Source: ARS98 sp030744725 (GTDB taxonomy: Bacteria > Planctomycetota > Planctomycetia > Pirellulales > Pirellulaceae). From it: 16,570 nucleotides of DNA. How positions within the stretch are numbered: the stretch's first letter is position 1; every line of letters begins with the position of its first letter. Under the pieces are notes generated by a model that was given only the letters and a program-made list of their open reading frames with translations, was not told where the DNA came from and made no database searches. The position numbers were made by a program, and so were the translations under genes. This document shows, piece by piece, positions 13,487-16,570 of the stretch. The stretch is taken from the NCBI GenBank assembly GCA_030744725.1, contig JASLPZ010000144.1, forward strand, positions 1 to 16,570, given 5' to 3'.

Positions 13487-14956
13487 GTGCCAATCCAATT
13501 CAACTGTCCCCTTTGCGATGCGTCGTTCCGAGTCAAGGACGAATTGGGGGGCAAACAGGCGAGCTGCAAGAAATGCGGTGGAAGTCTAATGATTCCGCTC
13601 GCTGAGTCTAAGTTGGAGATGGTAAAGGGAAAGGACGCAAAGCTGCAACTCACGAAGTCCTCACGGGCGGCAGTCGCCCAGCGACAGCAGGCGATCTTGG
13701 GCGCCTTTCACGGGAACATCAAACCCGTTCGTGTGTCATTTGCGTATCGGCTGAGTGCTTTACTGGTGATGTGCGTCATGCTTGTTTTGCCGATCATCTA
13801 CCTGTGCTTCATCGCGCTGATCGGAGCCGGTGTCGTGTACCATTTCACACATCACACGGGGATGCTCACTGCGACGCGAGGTCGTGCAGCGATCTTCATG
13901 TTGATTGCATATGCCGCTCCGGCAGTCATTGGTGCGATTGCAATCGTCTTCATGATTAAACCTCTCTTCGCGCGACAGTCGCACGTCCGATCTTCCCGAG
14001 CCCTCACCCCATCCGGTGAACCACTGTTGTTTGCATTTATCGCACGCCTGGCTGAAGCGGTCGGTGCTCCCTGCCCAAAGCGGATCGAAGTTGATAGCGC
14101 CGTCAACGCCTCCGCGGGATTTCGCCGCGGTTGGTTGAGTTTCTTGATCGGCAACGACCTGACCCTCACGCTCGGAGTGCCCCTGATTGCAGGACTTTCG
14201 GCGCAGCAATTGGCAGGTGTTGTGGCGCACGAATTTGGCCACTTCAGCCAAGGCGCAGGAATGCGGCTGTCCTACGTGATTCTCAGCATCAGCCATTGGT
14301 TTACGCGGGTCGTCTATGAACGCGACGAGTGGGACGATTGGTTGGAGAACGTCGTAGCTGAAGTGGATTTCCGCATCGGCTGGATGTTCCTGTTGGCCCA
14401 GGGGTTTGTCTGGTTAGGGCGAGGTCTGCTGTGGATCTTGATGATGACAGGGCACGCCGTGTCAGGCGTGTTACTTCGGCAAATGGAGTTCGACGCCGAC
14501 CGCCATGAAGCCCGTTTGGCTGGAAGCGACCTCTTTGAATCGACGTCTCGACGCATGGTCGAACTTGGTGCTGCAAATGAGAAATCCATGGGAGACATCC
14601 TTGGCCTAATCCATCAGGGCGTCTTGGGAGACAATCTGCCGCAACTGGTCATGCACAATATCTCAAGGATCCCCAGCAAGACAAAAAGCAAGCTACGCAA
14701 GGCGTTGGCATCTGAAACGACAGGGTTGTTTGACACCCATCCGAGCTTTGCCAGCCGGGTCAGCAATGCCCAGCAGGAGAATACACCGGGGGTCTTTCGA
14801 ACCGATGCCCCCGCTTCCAGCCTCCTCCTGCACTTCGATGCACTCTGTCGCAATGTCACATGGGATCTCTACCGTGACATGTTTGGCGTACACATCGATC
14901 CAGCGCAAATGCAATTGATGAGCGAGGTCTTGAACTCCGGAAAGATCGACGCGTGA
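13487..14956 (+). CDS. membrane M48 family zinc metallopeptidase with N-terminal zinc ribbon
   Basis: 489-residue integral-membrane peptidase of the M48 (Ste24/HtpX) family, which cleaves membrane or misfolded proteins. Visible: N-terminal zinc ribbon with Cys7, Cys10, Cys27 and Cys30 (FNCPLC, SCKKCGG); two hydrophobic segments near 90-118 and 135-157; the catalytic motif HEFGH (248-252) with zinc ligands His248 and His252 and catalytic Glu249; a third hydrophobic segment near 300-328; and EFDADRH (334-340), whose Glu334 is the likely third zinc ligand. HtpX proteins are usually about 290 residues; the extra length is the ribbon domain and a C-terminal extension (about 350-489) seen in planctomycete homologues. 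GTG 13487 is chosen from the GGAG upstream and because the protein then begins directly at the ribbon (MPIQFNC). It is monocistronic as far as the window shows, and a hairpin encloses its stop codon. Confidence 0.92.
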   Translation: MPIQFNCPLCDASFRVKDELGGKQASCKKCGGSLMIPLAESKLEMVKGKDAKLQLTKSSRAAVAQRQQAILGAFHGNIKPVRVSFAYRLSALLVMCVMLVLPIIYLCFIALIGAGVVYHFTHHTGMLTATRGRAAIFMLIAYAAPAVIGAIAIVFMIKPLFARQSHVRSSRALTPSGEPLLFAFIARLAEAVGAPCPKRIEVDSAVNASAGFRRGWLSFLIGNDLTLTLGVPLIAGLSAQQLAGVVAHEFGHFSQGAGMRLSYVILSISHWFTRVVYERDEWDDWLENVVAEVDFRIGWMFLLAQGFVWLGRGLLWILMMTGHAVSGVLLRQMEFDADRHEARLAGSDLFESTSRRMVELGAANEKSMGDILGLIHQGVLGDNLPQLVMHNISRIPSKTKSKLRKALASETTGLFDTHPSFASRVSNAQQENTPGVFRTDAPASSLLLHFDALCRNVTWDLYRDMFGVHIDPAQMQLMSEVLNSGKIDA

Positions 14957-14965
14957 GCGCGTCGA
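14946..14965 (+). terminator. GC-rich hairpin enclosing the M48 stop codon
   Basis: Perfect 8-bp stem TCGACGCG (14946-14953) and CGCGTCGA (14958-14965) with loop TGAG, where TGA is the stop codon itself. There is no U-tract after it, so it is not a classic intrinsic terminator; it may pause transcription or protect the 3' end. The opposite strand would form the same stem beyond the end of the pcm gene. Confidence 0.3.
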
Positions 14966-15069
14966 GATCTGAGTCCACCGCCTGAATCCTCGTCAGGTAA
15001 CCGCAGGTGCAGGTTTCAATTCGCGATGGGCAGATCTTCCGACCACGTGATTCCTACCCGCCTCGATTC

Positions 15070-15735
15070 TCATGCGTCAGGCGACCATCCGTTACGTCCC
15101 ACCAGTGGCACAAACGCAAACGCGCCCAAATCTTCGAACTGCAACTTGCCCTGTCGCCGCGTATACCGAACCAGCTGCTGGCGCGTCGGCGTCTTTCCAA
15201 TCGGGATGATTATTCGCCCGCCTTCTCGTAGTTGCTCGCGATAGGCGACAGGCAAGGCAGCGGCTCCCGCTGTCACGACGATTGCATCGAACGGCGCGTA
15301 ATCGGCCAGCCCTAGCGAACCGTCGCCAACGTGAACCTGCACGTTCGCATAACCGAACGCCTGCAACCGTTGTGAAGCGAGCTCGGCAAGTTCCGGGAGA
15401 CGTTCAATCGAATGAACGGTTGCTCCCAACTGGGATAGGACGGCCGCCCCATAACCAGAACCGGTTCCAATTTCCAGAATTGTATCACTTTCTGAAAGTT
15501 GGGCCGCTTGTACCATGAACGCCACGGTAAACGGCTGCGAGATCGTTTGACCGCTTCCGATCGACTGGGCGCAATCGTCGTAAATCACATCATGCAGCTC
15601 AGTAGAAACAAACTCTTCACGCGGGGCGGATCGCATGGCGGCCAGAACTCGCGGATCGCAGATGCCACGTTTGCGCAATGTGATATCGACCAGGTGGTGT
15701 CTGCGCTGCGCGTAATCGATCGATCGGCGTTTCAC
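15070..15735 (-). CDS. pcm: protein-L-isoaspartate O-methyltransferase
   Basis: 221-residue repair enzyme that uses S-adenosylmethionine to methylate isoaspartyl residues in damaged proteins. Visible: an N-terminal helical part (1-50), the family signature GSGQTISQPFTVAFM (60-74) containing the active-site Ser/Thr region, SAM-binding motif I ILEIGTGSGYGAAVL (86-100), acidic motif SIERLPELAELA (109-120), a GDGSLGL stretch, FDAIVVTAGAA, and the typical ending FAFVPLVGRNGW. Length is normal (about 205-225). The start is a GTG at 15735; upstream in frame a TGA appears within five codons, and there is no ATG, so GTG is the only sensible start, although the ribosome-binding site is weak. It lies 66 bp downstream of the sulfatase on the same strand, possibly co-transcribed. 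A housekeeping or stress role is likely and unrelated to the neighbours. Confidence 0.95.
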   Translation of the reverse strand: MKRRSIDYAQRRHHLVDITLRKRGICDPRVLAAMRSAPREEFVSTELHDVIYDDCAQSIGSGQTISQPFTVAFMVQAAQLSESDTILEIGTGSGYGAAVLSQLGATVHSIERLPELAELASQRLQAFGYANVQVHVGDGSLGLADYAPFDAIVVTAGAAALPVAYREQLREGGRIIIPIGKTPTRQQLVRYTRRQGKLQFEDLGAFAFVPLVGRNGWSPDA

Positions 15736-15801
15736 AATGCAAGTACTTCACAAATCACGGGGCCGTGAACGAAACGACAACTTGGAACCAAATTGGCTTG
15801 C

Positions 15802-16570
15802 TCATTTCACTGCCGAATTCTCGTCTCGCCCCTTCTTCTGTCGCAACTCCTCAGCTAGACGGTCCGCGACGGCGCTCTGGCGAACAATATTCGTGTTCTC
15901 ATTAGGATCGGTCGTGTGATCGTACAGCATCGCGGAAACAAGCTTATTCTTGGCGTCGGTGTATTCGGTGAATCGGAATGTATCCGTTCGAATGGTGTCA
16001 CCGTTTCGAAAGCGACCGACTGCCGCCGTTTTCCAATCGGCTTGTGGATTCTTCATCAGAGTCGCGAAGCTCTGGCCCTGTAGATGTTCCGGCAACGGAA
16101 GCCCAGCCAATTCACAGAGTGATGGATACAGATCGATGGACTCGGTGAGCCCCGCTCTTCTTTGACCACCTGTGATGCCGGGAGCCTGCACGATCATGGG
16201 GATCCGCATCGACGTTTCATAGCAACTGTGTTTGCACCACAGAGTATGTTCGCCGAGATTCCAGCCGTGATCGCCCCAGAGTACGACAATGGTGTTGTCC
16301 GTCAGTTCGAGTCGGTCGAGTTCATCGAGCAGCTTGCCGATCTGAGCATCGGTGTAGCTGACGCAAGCATAATAACCGTGGATCAAGTTGCGGGCGGTCT
16401 CGTCCGACACCGGCCCTTTTGCTGGGATTCCAGCATAAGCTCGAAGTTCACCCGACGAGTGGATCGACTCGCGCGGCGCCCCTTTGGGGACATGATAGTT
16501 TTTGGGAAGTTGGATCTCTTCGCGGTCGTACAAGTCCCAGTATCTTTGTGGTGCAATGAACGGCAAGTGC
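15802..16570 (-). CDS. iduronate-2-sulfatase-like sulfatase, C-terminal part (runs off right edge)
   Basis: About 256 C-terminal residues of a type I sulfatase. The frame is open to the right edge, so the signal peptide and the Cys modification motif are outside the window; the first complete codons read HLPFIAPQRYWDLYD, matching the iduronate-2-sulfatase-like group. Also visible: a long loop with AYAGIPAKGPVSDETARNLI, GYYACVSYTDAQIGKLLDEL, WGDHGWNLGEHTLWCKHS carrying metal and substrate ligands, RIPMIVQAPG, and SIDLYPSLCELAGL. The ending is charged (EELRQKKGRDENSAVK). An apparent start at 16566 is TTG inside the conserved HLPF stretch and is not a real start. It precedes pcm by 66 bp. Substrate is probably a sulfated uronic-acid-containing or algal polysaccharide, by family resemblance only. 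Confidence 0.92.
   Translation of the reverse strand, partial: HLPFIAPQRYWDLYDREEIQLPKNYHVPKGAPRESIHSSGELRAYAGIPAKGPVSDETARNLIHGYYACVSYTDAQIGKLLDELDRLELTDNTIVVLWGDHGWNLGEHTLWCKHSCYETSMRIPMIVQAPGITGGQRRAGLTESIDLYPSLCELAGLPLPEHLQGQSFATLMKNPQADWKTAAVGRFRNGDTIRTDTFRFTEYTDAKNKLVSAMLYDHTTDPNENTNIVRQSAVADRLAEELRQKKGRDENSAVK

Noticed and set aside
15737..15919. Small plus-strand gene between pcm and the right-hand sulfatase
   Set aside because: It overlaps the sulfatase C-terminus antisense and has no start context or recognisable sequence.

Overview
The window looks like chromosomal DNA of a planctomycete, probably a marine Pirellulales (Rhodopirellula-like) organism. The evidence is the gene content: three formylglycine-type sulfatases, an orphan DUF1501 protein with a twin-arginine leader, a planctomycete-type ECF sigma factor next to a membrane Ser/Thr kinase, an outer-membrane barrel of the MetA-pathway family and a zinc-ribbon M48 peptidase. 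Genes are loosely packed on both strands with many short operons. No tRNA, rRNA, CRISPR array or complete mobile element was recognised.

Layout, left to right: (1) two sulfatases on the minus strand, 35 bp apart, the promoter-distal one running off the left edge; (2) about 500 bp without a convincing gene; (3) a plus-strand two-gene operon at 2833-4742 encoding a PduS-type flavin/iron-sulfur electron carrier and a PduT-type tandem-domain bacterial microcompartment (BMC) shell protein, joined by an ATGA overlap; (4) a convergent lipoprotein of the metallo-beta-lactamase fold whose stop codon overlaps that of the shell protein; (5) a 5'-truncated outer-membrane barrel gene behind a secreted sialate-O-acetylesterase-like SGNH hydrolase; (6) divergent from these, an ECF sigma factor followed by a 7-TM Ser/Thr kinase; (7) a convergent DUF1501 gene; (8) about 830 bp without a convincing gene, holding a nested palindromic repeat; (9) a membrane M48 peptidase; (10) a protein-L-isoaspartate methyltransferase; (11) the C-terminal part of an iduronate-2-sulfatase-like sulfatase running off the right edge.

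The most interesting part is the pduS-pduT pair. In the classical propanediol-utilisation compartment, PduS docks on PduT, and the [4Fe-4S] cluster in the PduT pore is thought to pass electrons through the shell. Here the pair stands alone: no hexameric or pentameric shell gene, aldehyde dehydrogenase or cobalamin enzyme is in the window. The key cysteines are conserved, so the module should be functional. It may be a satellite electron-transfer module for a compartment encoded elsewhere in the genome. Planctomycete compartments are known for L-fucose/L-rhamnose breakdown, and the nearby sulfatases would fit upstream desulfation of algal polysaccharides, but that link is inference.
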